The notes: generated from the sequence alone by a model not told the origin. DNA of 64,000 bases from Antrihabitans stalactiti (GCF_012932915.1 NZ_VCQU01000009.1:1-64000); one strand, 5' to 3'; shown: positions 29,390 to 39,048, numbered from the stretch's first letter. Numbers and translations are program-made.

Positions 29390-30187
29390 TCATGCCCCCT
29401 TCGCCGGAACAACCTGCAGGTAGATCAAGGTCATGACGAGGTTGGCGAAGAACAGGACCAAGAACGTGATGACGACGGACTGGTTAACCGCTTCGCCGAC
29501 GCCTTTCGGCCCGCCTTTGGGATGCAGACCCTTGTAGGCGGCGATGACGCCCGCAATGACACCGAAGATCGCGGCCTTGATCTCACCGATCCATAGGTCC
29601 GGCAGCTGCGCCAACGCCGAGAACGACGCCAGGTACGCGCCAGGTGTGCCGCCTTGCAGAAGCACATTGAAGAAGTAGCCGCCCATGATGCCGACGACGG
29701 AGACGAGGCCGTTGAGCAACAGCGCCACCAGCACCATGCCGAGGACACGCGGTACGACGAGCTTGTGAACCGGGTCGACGCCCAGCACCTCGAGCGCGTC
29801 GATCTCCTCACGGATTGTGCGTGACCCCAGGTCGGCAGCGACAGCGGACCCGGCAGCGCCCGCGATGATCAGCGCGGTGATGACCGGGGCGGCCTGCTGC
29901 ACCGTTGCCAATACACTTGCCGCGCCCGTGAACGACTGCGCACCCAGCTGCTGGATCAGCGAACCGATCTGCAACGCGATAACTGCGCCGAACGGTATGG
30001 ACACCAGTGCGGTCGGCAGAATCGAGACGCTCGCGATGAACCACGACTGCTCGATGAACTCACGAAATTCGAACGGCCGCTTGAACGTCTTACGGGCAAC
30101 GTCGATGAACAGGGCAAAGATGTGACCGGCTTGAGCGAGCCCGCCATTGATCGGTCGGAGAATGCTGGCTCGCGCCTTGCTCGCCAT
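29390..30187 (-). CDS. yrbEA: MlaE-family permease YrbEA
   Basis: A 265-residue MlaE/YrbE permease with about six hydrophobic segments and the coupling motif REEIDALEVLGVDPVHKLVVPR. GGGGA precedes the ATG at 30187. Eleven bases separate it from mkl, so ATPase and permeases are transcribed together. It is the usual partner of YrbEB. Confidence 0.9.
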   Translation of the reverse strand: MASKARASILRPINGGLAQAGHIFALFIDVARKTFKRPFEFREFIEQSWFIASVSILPTALVSIPFGAVIALQIGSLIQQLGAQSFTGAASVLATVQQAAPVITALIIAGAAGSAVAADLGSRTIREEIDALEVLGVDPVHKLVVPRVLGMVLVALLLNGLVSVVGIMGGYFFNVLLQGGTPGAYLASFSALAQLPDLWIGEIKAAIFGVIAGVIAAYKGLHPKGGPKGVGEAVNQSVVITFLVLFFANLVMTLIYLQVVPAKGA

Positions 30188-30198
30188 TCCCCGTTGCC

Positions 30199-31299
30199 CT
30201 AGAGGTGCTTATGCGGAGTGGTAACACCCTCGTCGTAGCCGCCGTCGTCGTAGCCGCGATGCGATCCGCCGCTGCCCTCGTATGCGGGGAGGACTTCGGT
30301 GCGATCGTCGTCGTCTTCGGCACTGCTGTCCAGATCGTTCTGGATAGCAACCTGAGCGGCATGCGGAAGGGTGTGCATGATCTCGCGGACGCGGTCCTGG
30401 CGACGCTTGATCGCCTGGCGAGGCGGCATGCCGGGAGCAGCCTTCATCTGCGGAACGATGCCTTCGACTTCCTCGACACCGCCTGCATGGTGGCCCGCTT
30501 CGACCATCGCCTGCTCTTGCGCCATCTGCGCTTCGTCTTTTTCTTCCGACATACCGATCGGGCCGATCATCCGACCGTTGAGGAACTGCTTCACGACCGG
30601 CTCGTCGCTGGTCAGCAGCACCTCACGCGGTCCGAACATGACCAGGTTGCGACGGAACAGCATGCCGATGTTGTCGGGCACCGTACGGGCGAGGTTGATG
30701 TTGTGCGACACGATCAGGAACGTCGCATCGATCTGCGCGTTGATGTCGAGGAACAACTGGCTGATGTAGGTCGTACGAACCGGATCCAGACCGGAGTCGG
30801 GCTCGTCGACGAGGATGATCTGCGGATCGAGCACGAGGGCGCGGGCGAGACCGGCGCGCTTGCGCATACCACCGGAGATTTCGCCCGGCAGCTTGTTCTC
30901 GGCACCGAGAAGGCCCACCAGCTCAAGCTTCTCCATCACGATGCGCTTGATCTCGGACTCGTTCTTCTTCGTGTGCTCACGAAGCGGGAACGCGACGTTG
31001 TCGAACAAGTCCATCGAGCCGAACAGCGCGCCGTCCTGGAACAGCACACCGAACAGCTTGCGGATCTCGTAGAGCTCTTTGTTCGAGCACGTCGTGATAT
31101 CGGTGCCATCGATGTAGATGTGGCCCTGCTCGGGCATCAACAAACCGATGAGGCACTTCAAGAAGACCGACTTGCCGGTACCGGACGGACCGACCATGAG
31201 GCTGACCTCACCCGGCGGAATCGTCAGAGTGACGTTCTGCCAGATATTCTGGCGACCGAAAGACTTAGTTATGTTTTCGGTTCTAACTTCGGCGCCCAC
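30199..31299 (-). CDS. mkl: Mce-transporter ATPase Mkl (MceG/MlaF type)
   Basis: A 366-residue ATPase that energises Mce lipid importers at the inner membrane. Walker A GPSGTGKS is at 37-44; the signature ISGGMRKRAGLARAL and Walker B IILVDEPDSGLD follow. The C-terminal hundred residues hold the mycobacterial Mkl hallmark GPIGMSEEKDEAQMAQEQA and an acidic, Gly/Tyr-rich disordered tail. I chose the GTG at 31299 because GGAGG stands six bases ahead. In M. tuberculosis mkl is separate from the mce operons; here it heads one, 11 bases before yrbEA. Confidence 0.93.
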   Translation of the reverse strand: MGAEVRTENITKSFGRQNIWQNVTLTIPPGEVSLMVGPSGTGKSVFLKCLIGLLMPEQGHIYIDGTDITTCSNKELYEIRKLFGVLFQDGALFGSMDLFDNVAFPLREHTKKNESEIKRIVMEKLELVGLLGAENKLPGEISGGMRKRAGLARALVLDPQIILVDEPDSGLDPVRTTYISQLFLDINAQIDATFLIVSHNINLARTVPDNIGMLFRRNLVMFGPREVLLTSDEPVVKQFLNGRMIGPIGMSEEKDEAQMAQEQAMVEAGHHAGGVEEVEGIVPQMKAAPGMPPRQAIKRRQDRVREIMHTLPHAAQVAIQNDLDSSAEDDDDRTEVLPAYEGSGGSHRGYDDGGYDEGVTTPHKHL

Positions 31300-31387
31300 A
31301 GAAAACCTCCACACTCGAACAGACCGATCCCGCTGTGCGTTGGGCCACTGTATCGCATGGATGTGGGTGGTGTGACACACCTCTGTA

Positions 31388-31432
31388 ACCCGCAACAAAA
31401 GCGAAAGCGGGCGGTCCTTTCGGACCGCCCGC
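31388..31432 (-). terminator. rplJL terminator
   Basis: Eleven-base perfect arms (GCGGGCGGTCC, 31407-31417 and complement 31422-31432) around a four-base loop, followed on the minus strand by TTTCGCTTTTGTTG. It is 35 bases after the rplL stop. This is a textbook intrinsic terminator separating rplL from mkl. Confidence 0.9.
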
Positions 31433-31467
31433 CTTGTTTCCGTAATTGATACGGAATGCTGTCGAAA

Positions 31468-31854
31468 TTACTTGACCGAAACCTTGGCGCCGGCCGCTTC
31501 GAGCTTCTCCTTGGCTGCGTCTGCAGCTTCCTTCGCAACCTTCTCGAGGATTGCCTTCGGAGCGCTCTCGACGAGGTCCTTGGCTTCCTTCAGGCCGAGG
31601 CCCGAAACGATCTCGCGGACGACCTTGATGACCTGGATCTTCTTCTCGCCTGCGCCCTCGAGGACGACGTCGAACTCGTCCTGCTCTTCTGCGGCTTCGG
31701 CGGCGGCCGGGGCTGCGCCTGCGGCTGCAACGGCAACCGGAGCAGCAGCGGTGACCTCGAAGACCTCTTCGAACTTCTTCACGAACTCCGAGAGCTCGAG
31801 CAGGGTCAATTCCTTGAACGCGTCGAGCAGCTCGTCAGTGCTGAGCTTTGCCAT
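31468..31854 (-). CDS. rplL: ribosomal protein bL12
   Basis: A 128-residue acidic stalk protein. The N-terminal dimer domain ([20 protein letters not shown]), an Ala-rich hinge (about 36-56) and the factor-binding C-terminal domain ([33 protein letters not shown]) are all present. It forms the L10-L12 stalk that recruits translation GTPases. It is 59 bases after rplJ in the same transcript. Confidence 0.97.
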   Translation of the reverse strand: MAKLSTDELLDAFKELTLLELSEFVKKFEEVFEVTAAAPVAVAAAGAAPAAAEAAEEQDEFDVVLEGAGEKKIQVIKVVREIVSGLGLKEAKDLVESAPKAILEKVAKEAADAAKEKLEAAGAKVSVK

Positions 31855-31913
31855 AGTGGCGGTCCTTCCTGGGTAAGTACTTGATGGGGTTGTACGTGAT
31901 GCGCGTGTGCGAA

Positions 31914-32501
31914 TCAGCTTTCGGCGGGAGCATCTTCGACTGCGTCGGCAACAGCCGGCGCATCCACGGGTGCATCTGCAGTTTCTTCAGCAGCCCGCTT
32001 CTCCTGCAAAGCGGCAGCCAGTCGTGCAACCTGCGAAGCAGGTGCGTTGAACAGCTGCGCGGCCTTGACCAAGTTGCCCTTCATCGCGCCGGCGAGCTTG
32101 GCCAACAGAATTTCGCGGGATTCGAGATCCGCGATTCGGTTGACCTCGTCCACGGACAGCGAATGGCCGTCCATGTAGCCGCCCTTGATGATCAACGCCT
32201 TGTTGTCCTTCGCGAAGGCTTTGATCGCCTTCGCTGCGTCGACCGGCTCGCCATTGATGAATGCAATGGCGGTCGGACCGACGAACAGGTCGTCGAGGCC
32301 TTCGATGCCAGCTTCAGCAGCGGCACGCTTGACCAGGGTGTTCTTGGCGACGGAGTAGCTGGCGTTCGGCCCGAGCGCGCGTCGCAGATCGGTCAACTTG
32401 CCGACGGACAAGCCACGGTATTCCGTGACAACCGCCGCGGTGGAGCCCTTGAACTGCTCGGTGATCTCCGCTACCGCGGTGATCTTCTCAGCCTTTGCCA
32501 T
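31914..32501 (-). CDS. rplJ: ribosomal protein uL10
   Basis: A 195-residue protein of the ribosomal stalk base; its C-terminal helix carries bL12 dimers. The N-terminal [20 protein letters not shown] and [18 protein letters not shown] are typical of uL10. The last 25 residues are an Ala/Pro/Asp-rich extension ([21 protein letters not shown]) as in other actinobacteria. Expression is probably controlled by the leader hairpin at 32561-32602. Confidence 0.97.
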   Translation of the reverse strand: MAKAEKITAVAEITEQFKGSTAAVVTEYRGLSVGKLTDLRRALGPNASYSVAKNTLVKRAAAEAGIEGLDDLFVGPTAIAFINGEPVDAAKAIKAFAKDNKALIIKGGYMDGHSLSVDEVNRIADLESREILLAKLAGAMKGNLVKAAQLFNAPASQVARLAAALQEKRAAEETADAPVDAPAVADAVEDAPAES

Positions 32502-32823
32502 ACTTCGCCTCCTCTCAGAGGGTCATATCGTTCTGGACCCTGCCCTACCCAGAGGACTCTCCTGAAAAAAGCGAAAGCCCCGGTGCAGGAAGCACACGGG
32601 GCACAAGAGGAAGCAAACCGCACATCGAAATCTGCGTTGTACATCCACTACCGCGATCTCCTGCGTAGGTCGCCGGGAAAATCCCGAACCTTCGACGGCA
32701 GTTCTTGCGAACTCCGTGACCGACGGTCTTGGGTAGAACGTGATTGGGTGGTTTTCGATATCTCGAAGACCGCGGTCTAGAGTACGCGACGATCCCATGA
32801 ACTGCCAAAACGAGGGAAGTGCG
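32502..32823. other. divergent control region, rplJ / lipG
   Basis: This 322-base stretch holds the rplJL leader and promoter on one side and the lipG promoter region on the other. The only strong element is the leader hairpin at 32561-32602. The lipG start is preceded by GAGGGAAG. I see no gene in it. Confidence 0.6.
32561..32602 (-). promoter_or_regulatory. L10 leader hairpin, terminator-like attenuator
   Basis: On the minus strand GCCCCG-T-GTGC-TTCCT-GCAC-CGGGGC forms a hairpin (32577-32602) followed by TTTCGCTTTTTTC. It lies about 60 bases before the rplJ start, in the direction of transcription. Ribosomal L10 leaders bind the L10-L12 complex and often end in such an attenuator; the shape and position fit. 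The protein-binding part is not resolved here. Confidence 0.65.
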
Positions 32824-33735
32824 ATGGCCAGAGAGATCCGGACCGGTGTCGCCGACGCGAACGGAATCAAGCTCGCATACGAGGATCTCGGCAACCCCGA
32901 CGATCCCGCCGTCGTGTTGATCATGGGCTTCAGCGCACAGCTCACGCAGTGGCCGCTCGCGTTCTGTGACCGGATCGTCGAGCAGGGCTATCGAGTGATC
33001 CGCTTCGACAACCGCGATATCGGTTTGTCGACGAAGCTGAACGGCACTCGAGTGGACGGCAGTCGCGCACTCCGAGTGGCCAAGTTCGCGCTCGGCCGAC
33101 CGAGCCAGGTCCCGTACTCGCTCCTGGACATGGCACAGGACACCATCGGACTGATCGACTACCTCGGCCTTGCAAAGGTGCACGTCATCGGCGCCTCGAT
33201 GGGCGGGATGATCGCCCAGATTCTCGCTGCACAGCACCCGCAACGCGTCCACTCGCTCGGAATTCTGTTCTCCAGTACCAACCAACCGTTCCTTCCGCCA
33301 GGCGATCCCCGAATCCTTCGGTACATGCTCGGCGGACCCGGCCGTGACGCCGAACGAGAAGAACGGATCGCATTCTCGGTCCAGCTGCTCAAGATGCTCA
33401 ACGGCAAGAAGCACAAGTTCTCCGATGACGAGCTGCACTCGATCGTCGCCGCGGACTTCGATCGCGACTACTCACCCGCCGGCATCGTGCGCCAACTCAA
33501 TGCCACGCTGGGCACCGGAAGTGTGCTCGGTTACAGCAAGCGAATCACCGCGCCGACCGTCGTGGTGCACGGAACCGACGACGGGTTACTGCGCCCCGCG
33601 GGCGGCAAAGCGGTCGCACGGGCGATCCCGCGATCCTCGCTGCACCTCGTCGAGGGAATGGGCCACAGCATTCCCGACAGCGTGATTCCCGAGCTCGCAG
33701 AGCTCTACCTGGCGAACATCCAGCGGTTCTCGTAG
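32824..33735 (+). CDS. lipG: alpha/beta hydrolase, LipG-like
   Basis: A 303-residue alpha/beta hydrolase resembling LipG of M. tuberculosis, which also lies between rplA and rplJ. The nucleophile is Ser125 in GASMGG, the acid is near Asp253 (HGTDDG) and the histidine is His281 (GMGHSIP). No signal peptide is visible, so it is likely cytosolic. It probably hydrolyses an ester, lipid or thioester; the natural substrate is not known from sequence. GAGGGAAG precedes the ATG. It converges on the decapeptide-repeat gene with six bases between stops. Confidence 0.82.
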   Translation: MAREIRTGVADANGIKLAYEDLGNPDDPAVVLIMGFSAQLTQWPLAFCDRIVEQGYRVIRFDNRDIGLSTKLNGTRVDGSRALRVAKFALGRPSQVPYSLLDMAQDTIGLIDYLGLAKVHVIGASMGGMIAQILAAQHPQRVHSLGILFSSTNQPFLPPGDPRILRYMLGGPGRDAEREERIAFSVQLLKMLNGKKHKFSDDELHSIVAADFDRDYSPAGIVRQLNATLGTGSVLGYSKRITAPTVVVHGTDDGLLRPAGGKAVARAIPRSSLHLVEGMGHSIPDSVIPELAELYLANIQRFS

Positions 33736-33741
33736 CTGGCG

Positions 33742-34407
33742 CTACTCCTCGACGATTTCCGCGTCGTCGACCTGGATCACGATGTCTTCGCGCTCACTCG
33801 ACACGGTCCGGACCGTCGGCGTCGGACGCCGTCGTATCCCAGGCATCTTCATCGCCAGATCCTTCAACGGCTCCACCGCAACGGACAGGACCTGAGCAGA
33901 TTCGTCGATGGCCTTGATCGGGCGGTCCATCGACTCGATGACCGGCCCGATCTTCGCAATCGTCTCCATCACATCGGACAGCTTGTCGAGGATGCCGTCC
34001 TCGGCGACAAGCTGCTCGATCAGCCCCTCCTTGGCGAGCAGCCGATCGATGATGCCGCCCTCTTCCAGCATCCGATCGATCGCGCCCTCTTGAGCGAGCA
34101 GGCGATCCACCGGACCGTTCGGCGCCATGATCCGATCGACCGGACCACCCGGCTCGATCATCCGGTCGAGCGCTCCCCCTGGCGCGGTGAGCCTGGCGAG
34201 CACGCCATCTTCTTCCAGAACCCGATCGACGATCCCGCCCGGTGCGAGGGCCTTGCCAAGCGGGCGATCTTCCGCGGTGAGGTCCGAAACCTGGTTTGCG
34301 AAACGCGTCGGCCCCTGCGGATCGACGAGCTTCGCGACACCGATGCTCGCCTCACCGAACGCAACAGCGACACGGAATGGAAATGTCACAACGTCGAAAA
34401 GACCCAT
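33742..34407 (-). CDS. protein with nine tandem decapeptide repeats, unknown function
   Basis: A 221-residue protein I do not recognise. Residues 1-57 include a hydrophobic start (MGLFDVVTFPFRVAVAFGEA). Residues 58-147 are nine consecutive ten-residue units of the form G-h-h-D-R-h-h-x-x-x (for example GPVDRLLAQE, GAIDRMLEEG, GIIDRLLAKE), with no insertion or slip; the Asp-Arg pair falls at 61, 81, 91, 101, 111 and 121. A helical segment (148-190) and a short acidic tail (EDIVIQVDDAEIVEE) follow. No signal peptide. The ATG at 34407 is preferred; upstream codons lie in the rplA terminator hairpin. It stands between lipG and rplA. Confidence 0.75.
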   Translation of the reverse strand: MGLFDVVTFPFRVAVAFGEASIGVAKLVDPQGPTRFANQVSDLTAEDRPLGKALAPGGIVDRVLEEDGVLARLTAPGGALDRMIEPGGPVDRIMAPNGPVDRLLAQEGAIDRMLEEGGIIDRLLAKEGLIEQLVAEDGILDKLSDVMETIAKIGPVIESMDRPIKAIDESAQVLSVAVEPLKDLAMKMPGIRRRPTPTVRTVSSEREDIVIQVDDAEIVEE

Positions 34408-34433
34408 GATCGAAGACCCTACTGGAATGCGAA

Positions 34434-34463
34434 GGCCGGTACGGATCAAGATCCGTACCGGCC
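34434..34463 (-). terminator. rplKA terminator hairpin
   Basis: GGCCGGTACGGATC and its exact complement (14 bases each) enclose AA. It lies 53 bases after the rplA stop and just upstream of the decapeptide-repeat gene, both leftward, and so probably separates the two transcripts. There is only a weak pyrimidine tail. Confidence 0.7.
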
Positions 34464-34516
34464 GTCACAACTACGTCAGCGGATATTTATGCCGCGTCAT
34501 GCTCGTTCGGCAAGCA

Positions 34517-35230
34517 TCACTCGTTGTCCTCGAGGAGGTTGCGCGTGCGGTTCGGATCCACCGGGATGCCCGGTCCGGTGGTCGTCGACACGGTGACCTT
34601 CTTGAGGTAGCGACCCTTCGCGGTGGCAGGCTTGGCCCGCAGCACCTCGTCGATCGCAGCGCCGTAGTTCTCGACGAGCTTCGCATCGTCGAACGACGCC
34701 TTGCCGATGACGAAGTGCAGGTTGGCCTGCTTGTCGACACGGAAGTTGATCTTTCCGCCCTTGATCTCGTTGACGGCCTTCGTGACGTCAGCGGTCACGG
34801 TGCCGGTCTTCGGGTTCGGCATCAAGCCACGCGGTCCGAGGACGCGGGCGATACGGCCGACCTTGGCCATCTGGTCCGGGGTCGCAATAGCTGCGTCGAA
34901 CTCGAGCCAGCCGCCCTGAATCTTGGCGATCAGATCTTCTGCGCCGACCTCGTCAGCGCCTGCTGCAACTGCCTCGGCCGCCTTCTCGCCGACCGCGAAC
35001 ACGATGACTCGTGCCGTCTTACCGGTGCCGTGCGGAAGGTTGACGGTGCCACGCACCATCTGGTCGGCCTTGCGGGGATCGACGCCGAGTCGGAGCGCAA
35101 CCTCGACGGTCGCGTCCATTTTCTTCGAGGACGTCTCCTTCGCGAGGCGCGTCGCCTGCAGCGGGGTGTACAACTTGTCCGCGTCTACCTTCTCGGCAGC
35201 CGCGAGATATGCCTTGCTTCGTTTTGCCAT
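34517..35230 (-). CDS. rplA: ribosomal protein uL1
   Basis: A 237-residue protein of the mobile L1 stalk of the large subunit, which helps release tRNA from the E site and can repress its own mRNA. Motifs [15 protein letters not shown] and [20 protein letters not shown] are diagnostic. It is 75 bases after rplK in the nusG-rplK-rplA block. Confidence 0.97.
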   Translation of the reverse strand: MAKRSKAYLAAAEKVDADKLYTPLQATRLAKETSSKKMDATVEVALRLGVDPRKADQMVRGTVNLPHGTGKTARVIVFAVGEKAAEAVAAGADEVGAEDLIAKIQGGWLEFDAAIATPDQMAKVGRIARVLGPRGLMPNPKTGTVTADVTKAVNEIKGGKINFRVDKQANLHFVIGKASFDDAKLVENYGAAIDEVLRAKPATAKGRYLKKVTVSTTTGPGIPVDPNRTRNLLEDNE

Positions 35231-35305
35231 GTCTACCTGTCCTAATTTCTTGGTTCAGATGTGGTTAGCGAGCCTGGCCGGCTCTCCCACACGTTTCTTG
35301 TTCAA

Positions 35306-35746
35306 CTACGCGTCGACGACGGTGATTCCCATCGAGCGCGCTGTGCCGGCGATGATCTTTGCCGCTGCGTCGATGTCGTTCGCGTTGAGGTCTTCCTGCT
35401 TGGTCTTGGCGATTTCGCGCACCTGGGCCATCGTCACCTTGGCGACCTTGGTCTTGTGCGGCTCACCGGAACCCTTGGGCACACCGGCTGCCTTGAGGAG
35501 CAGTCGGGCGGCTGGCGGCGTCTTCAGCTTGAAGTCGAAGGTGCGATCCTCGTAGACCGAGATCTCGACCGGCACGACGTTTCCGCGCTGCGACTCGGTC
35601 GCTGCGTTGTACGCCTTGCAGAACTCCATGATGTTGACGCCGTGCTGACCGAGCGCAGGTCCGACCGGCGGGGCGGGGTTCGCCATGCCTGCCTGGATCT
35701 GAAGCTTGATAATTCCGGCGAGCTTCTTCTTCTTCTTGGGGGGCAT
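35306..35746 (-). CDS. rplK: ribosomal protein uL11
   Basis: A 146-residue protein of the GTPase-associated centre. The start [20 protein letters not shown] and the proline-rich [20 protein letters not shown] loop are typical; the C-terminal RNA-binding domain is complete. It is 57 bases after nusG. The leading poly-Lys run is the usual actinobacterial form. Confidence 0.97.
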   Translation of the reverse strand: MPPKKKKKLAGIIKLQIQAGMANPAPPVGPALGQHGVNIMEFCKAYNAATESQRGNVVPVEISVYEDRTFDFKLKTPPAARLLLKAAGVPKGSGEPHKTKVAKVTMAQVREIAKTKQEDLNANDIDAAAKIIAGTARSMGITVVDA

Positions 35747-35803
35747 CTGTCTGTGTTCCTTGTTGCTGGATTGTATTGCTCGGGTGTGTAGTACTGCCCT
35801 ACG

Positions 35804-36526
<723 letters not shown>

Positions 36527-36568
36527 TCAAGAATTGTCACAAGCAAACTGGTCGCGCATACGGCTGGG

Positions 36569-37009
36569 CTAGCCGAAGAGCCACGAAACACCCTTGATGA
36601 AAGCCAGATCCAAGCCGCTGATGAAGGCGACCATGAAGATCACGAACACAAGGACCACGCTCGTATAGGTGATCATCTGCTTGCGATTGGGCCAGATCAC
36701 CTTGCGCAGTTCTGCGATCACTTCCCGCAGGAACCGCCGCAGACGTTTGAAGATATTTTCCTGCTTCTGCTTGCTTGCAGCAGCCGCGGCCTGCGATCTC
36801 GTAGGACGAGTGGCAACCTTCGTTGCTCCTGCGTCACTACCGGCGCGGGAGCGACGGGCCGAACGCTTACCGCTCGGCCTACTCGCCGCGGCTTCGCCCT
36901 CGTCCGTCGAGTCGGCGTCGCTCGACTCGGCGTCGGTCACGTCGGCATCGACGGAGTCGTCAATCTCCGTATCGCCGTCGCGCTTGTCGCGCTCGTCGCT
37001 CACCGTCAT
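36569..37009 (-). CDS. secE: preprotein translocase subunit SecE
   Basis: A 146-residue SecE with a long, acidic then basic, disordered N terminus and the single conserved membrane helix near the end ([20 protein letters not shown] then [18 protein letters not shown]). It stabilises SecY in the protein export channel. GGAGAGG touches the ATG at 37009, so the GTG two codons later (37003), six bases from that site, may be the true start. tRNA-Trp lies 24 bases upstream. Confidence 0.92.
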   Translation of the reverse strand: MTVSDERDKRDGDTEIDDSVDADVTDAESSDADSTDEGEAAASRPSGKRSARRSRAGSDAGATKVATRPTRSQAAAAASKQKQENIFKRLRRFLREVIAELRKVIWPNRKQMITYTSVVLVFVIFMVAFISGLDLAFIKGVSWLFG

Positions 37010-37033
37010 CCTCTCCGTCGCTGGCATAAGGGG

Positions 37034-37106
<73 letters not shown>

Positions 37107-37288
37107 TCGGCCGGTCTCGACACAGCGATCAGAACAACATTGATCGACGAGAGCCGGCCATTCTGCGATTACATGACATGCGCGCCACCCTCAGCGGCAA
37201 ACGAACCCGCCGCAGGGCAGCGCGCAGCGCTGAGTAAACCCAGAAATCTCAGTGTACTTCACTGCCCGCTTACGACCGAAATCGCCGG

Positions 37289-38353
37289 TCACGCAAGCTG
37301 GACCTTGGCGGTCGCCCGCCCGAAAATCCGCCGACCGCCGCACATCGCGACCATGGCAATGACAGCCGTCTTGGTCTCTTCGTCCATCGACTTGATCTTG
37401 CCGGTGAACTCGATCTCAGCGGCTTTGTGTGGGTCGACGTAGACGGGGCTGGTGAAGCGAACGCTGTAATCCTTGACAGCGCCCGGGTCGCCCAGCCACG
37501 ACGTGATGAATCCGCCGCCGAGGCCCATGGTCAGCATCCCGTGGGCAACGACGTTCTCCATCTCCACCATCTTCGCGACTTCGTCGCTCCAGTGGATGGG
37601 ATTCGCGTCGCCGGAGACACCCGCGTAGTTGACCAGGTCGCCGCGCGTGAGCCGCACGGTCCGCGGCGGGAGCTCGTCTCCGACGCTGACATCGGCAAAA
37701 TTCGGCGCGTGCTTGCTCGGCGGCACGACGGGCAGGGCTGCGTCCACCTGCTTGACCGGAATGTTGGGCGCCGAACGCGGAACATGATCGGGCTCTTCGT
37801 CGCCGATGCCGTGCATCAGGATGTCTTTGATCGTCGCCGCGATCGACTCGTCGATCTCGACGTTGCTGCGGCCCGCGAGCGTCGTGTACGTCGTCTGGAC
37901 CAACTCGTCGTTCTGATCGGTCACGATGTTCTTCGTAACGATCAGATCGGCGCCGCCGGGGGCGCGCCGGAACGAGTGCAGAAAGACGTCGCAGACCAGC
38001 TGGTCGCCAGCTTTGATCGGCCGGTGAAATTCCAGGACCTGATCGGTCTGCATGATCTGGCTGAGGTCGTAGCCGGTGACCACTGTTTCGAAGAGCCGGC
38101 GCTGCGCCAGGATTCCCACCAGGGAAATGAAGGTCAGCGGCGCGACGAGACCGTCGTGGCCGAACTCCAAAGCCTTGTCCTCGTCCCAATGGACGGGGTG
38201 GTAATCCTGGACCGCGCGCGCGTACTCGCGAACCTTTTCTCGACCGACCTCGTAGTAGTCGTCGACGCGATAGTGGTGTCCCACCATCGCCTCGGCGTGC
38301 GCCGCTGGGTCGAAGGGTGCGGTCTCCTGATCCGAAACGTCGGTGTTGGTCAC
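37289..38353 (-). CDS. fused (3R)-hydroxyacyl-ACP dehydratase HadA-HadB
   Basis: A 354-residue protein joining two hotdog domains that are separate HadA and HadB subunits in M. tuberculosis. It acts in the dehydration step of FAS-II, which lengthens mycolic acid precursors. The first domain (about 25-165) has the degenerate HadA motif ARAVQDYHPVHWDED. The second (about 215-350) has the catalytic hydratase motif GVSGDANPIHWSDE with Asp249 and His254. No hadC follows: the next gene is tRNA-Trp. Start GTG at 38353, supported by a leaderless-type -10 element six bases ahead. Such fusions are known in rhodococci and relatives. Confidence 0.9.
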   Translation of the reverse strand: MTNTDVSDQETAPFDPAAHAEAMVGHHYRVDDYYEVGREKVREYARAVQDYHPVHWDEDKALEFGHDGLVAPLTFISLVGILAQRRLFETVVTGYDLSQIMQTDQVLEFHRPIKAGDQLVCDVFLHSFRRAPGGADLIVTKNIVTDQNDELVQTTYTTLAGRSNVEIDESIAATIKDILMHGIGDEEPDHVPRSAPNIPVKQVDAALPVVPPSKHAPNFADVSVGDELPPRTVRLTRGDLVNYAGVSGDANPIHWSDEVAKMVEMENVVAHGMLTMGLGGGFITSWLGDPGAVKDYSVRFTSPVYVDPHKAAEIEFTGKIKSMDEETKTAVIAMVAMCGGRRIFGRATAKVQLA

Positions 38354-38359
38354 CTGGAA

Positions 38360-38365
38360 AATGTA
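38360..38365 (-). promoter_or_regulatory. putative leaderless -10 element of hadAB
   Basis: On the minus strand TACATT (TANNNT) is followed by six bases and the GTG start at 38353. There is no ribosome binding site at the usual distance, so a leaderless transcript is likely. A seven-base-pair hairpin (CCGCACC and complement, near 38380-38399) lies just upstream and may end the rpmG transcript. Confidence 0.5.
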
Positions 38366-38467
38366 CCTATCTACCCAGGACCGCACCCCGCGAGGTGCGG
38401 CGTGTCGATCTCCTCACGTGTGATCGGTCGAGGCGGAGGCGACTGACGCGACCCCGCGCGGAGTCGA

Positions 38468-38635
38468 CTAGCGCGACTCGCGGTGCGCCCGATGAGTGCC
38501 GCAGTTCGGGCAGAATTTCTTCAGCTCGAGGCGATCAGGATCGTTGCGACGATTCTTCTTCGTGATGTAGTTGCGGTGCTTGCACTCCGTGCACGCCAAG
38601 GTGATCTTGGGGCGGACGTCGGTGGAGGAGGCCAC
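38468..38635 (-). CDS. rpmG: ribosomal protein bL33, zinc-binding form
   Basis: A 55-residue large-subunit protein (GTG start, [20 protein letters not shown]) with both zinc knuckles present: CTEC and CPNC, so it is the zinc-containing type. AAGAAGG lies upstream. It stands between tRNA-Met and hadAB as in mycobacteria. Confidence 0.95.
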   Translation of the reverse strand: MASSTDVRPKITLACTECKHRNYITKKNRRNDPDRLELKKFCPNCGTHRAHRESR

Positions 38636-38692
38636 TGGATGCCTTCTTTCGGGTCTTGGTTCTGATCGGGCTCGATCAGATCGTTCATGTTG

Positions 38693-38765
38693 TAGCGATG
38701 GCCGGACTTGAACCGGCGACACAACGATTATGAGTCGTTTGCTCTACCGACTGAGCTACACCGCC
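38693..38765 (-). tRNA. tRNA-Met, elongator (CAT)
   Basis: A 73-base cloverleaf: acceptor GGCGGTG with CATCGCT (two G-U pairs), D arm GCTCAGTCGGTAGAGC, anticodon loop CTCATAA (CAT), and T arm GGTTCAAGTCC. The first pair is G-U rather than the mismatch typical of an initiator, and the anticodon stem lacks the three G-C pairs of initiators, so it is the elongator form. Confidence 0.92.
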
Positions 38766-38810
38766 TTGGTGTCGAGGGCCACACGGCAAGTGCAGCACCA
38801 CAATCCAGCG

Positions 38811-38883
38811 AGCCCCCTAACGGAATCGAACCGTTGACCTTTTCCTTACCATGGAAACGCTCTACCGACTGAGCTAAGGGGGC
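38811..38883 (-). tRNA. tRNA-Thr (GGT)
   Basis: A 73-base cloverleaf: acceptor GCCCCCT with AGGGGGC, D arm GCTCAGTCGGTAGAGC, anticodon stem TTTCC/GGAAA around ATGGTAA (anticodon GGT), and T arm GGTTCGATTCC. It is 45 bases upstream of tRNA-Met in the same direction. Confidence 0.95.
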
Positions 38884-38997
38884 ATGGCTACGTCCGCAGC
38901 GCGGAATCTCCCAGCATACTCGGAAACTTCTGCGACGCGATGAAGCCTTCAAGAGGGTACACAGAGCGGGCGATCGAATCCAAACCGCCTGGAAAGC

Positions 38998-39041
38998 GAA
39001 ATGCCCCGCAACCGGCTGAACAGCTGGTCACGGGGCATTTC
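38998..39041 (-). terminator. terminator after tRNA-Tyr
   Basis: Eleven-base arms GAAATGCCCCG and CGGGGCATTTC enclose a second stem (CCGGCTG/CAGCTGG). On the minus strand it begins eight bases after tRNA-Tyr and ends in ATTTCGCTTTCC. This is a likely intrinsic terminator. Confidence 0.75.
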
Positions 39042-39048
39042 CTTGCTG

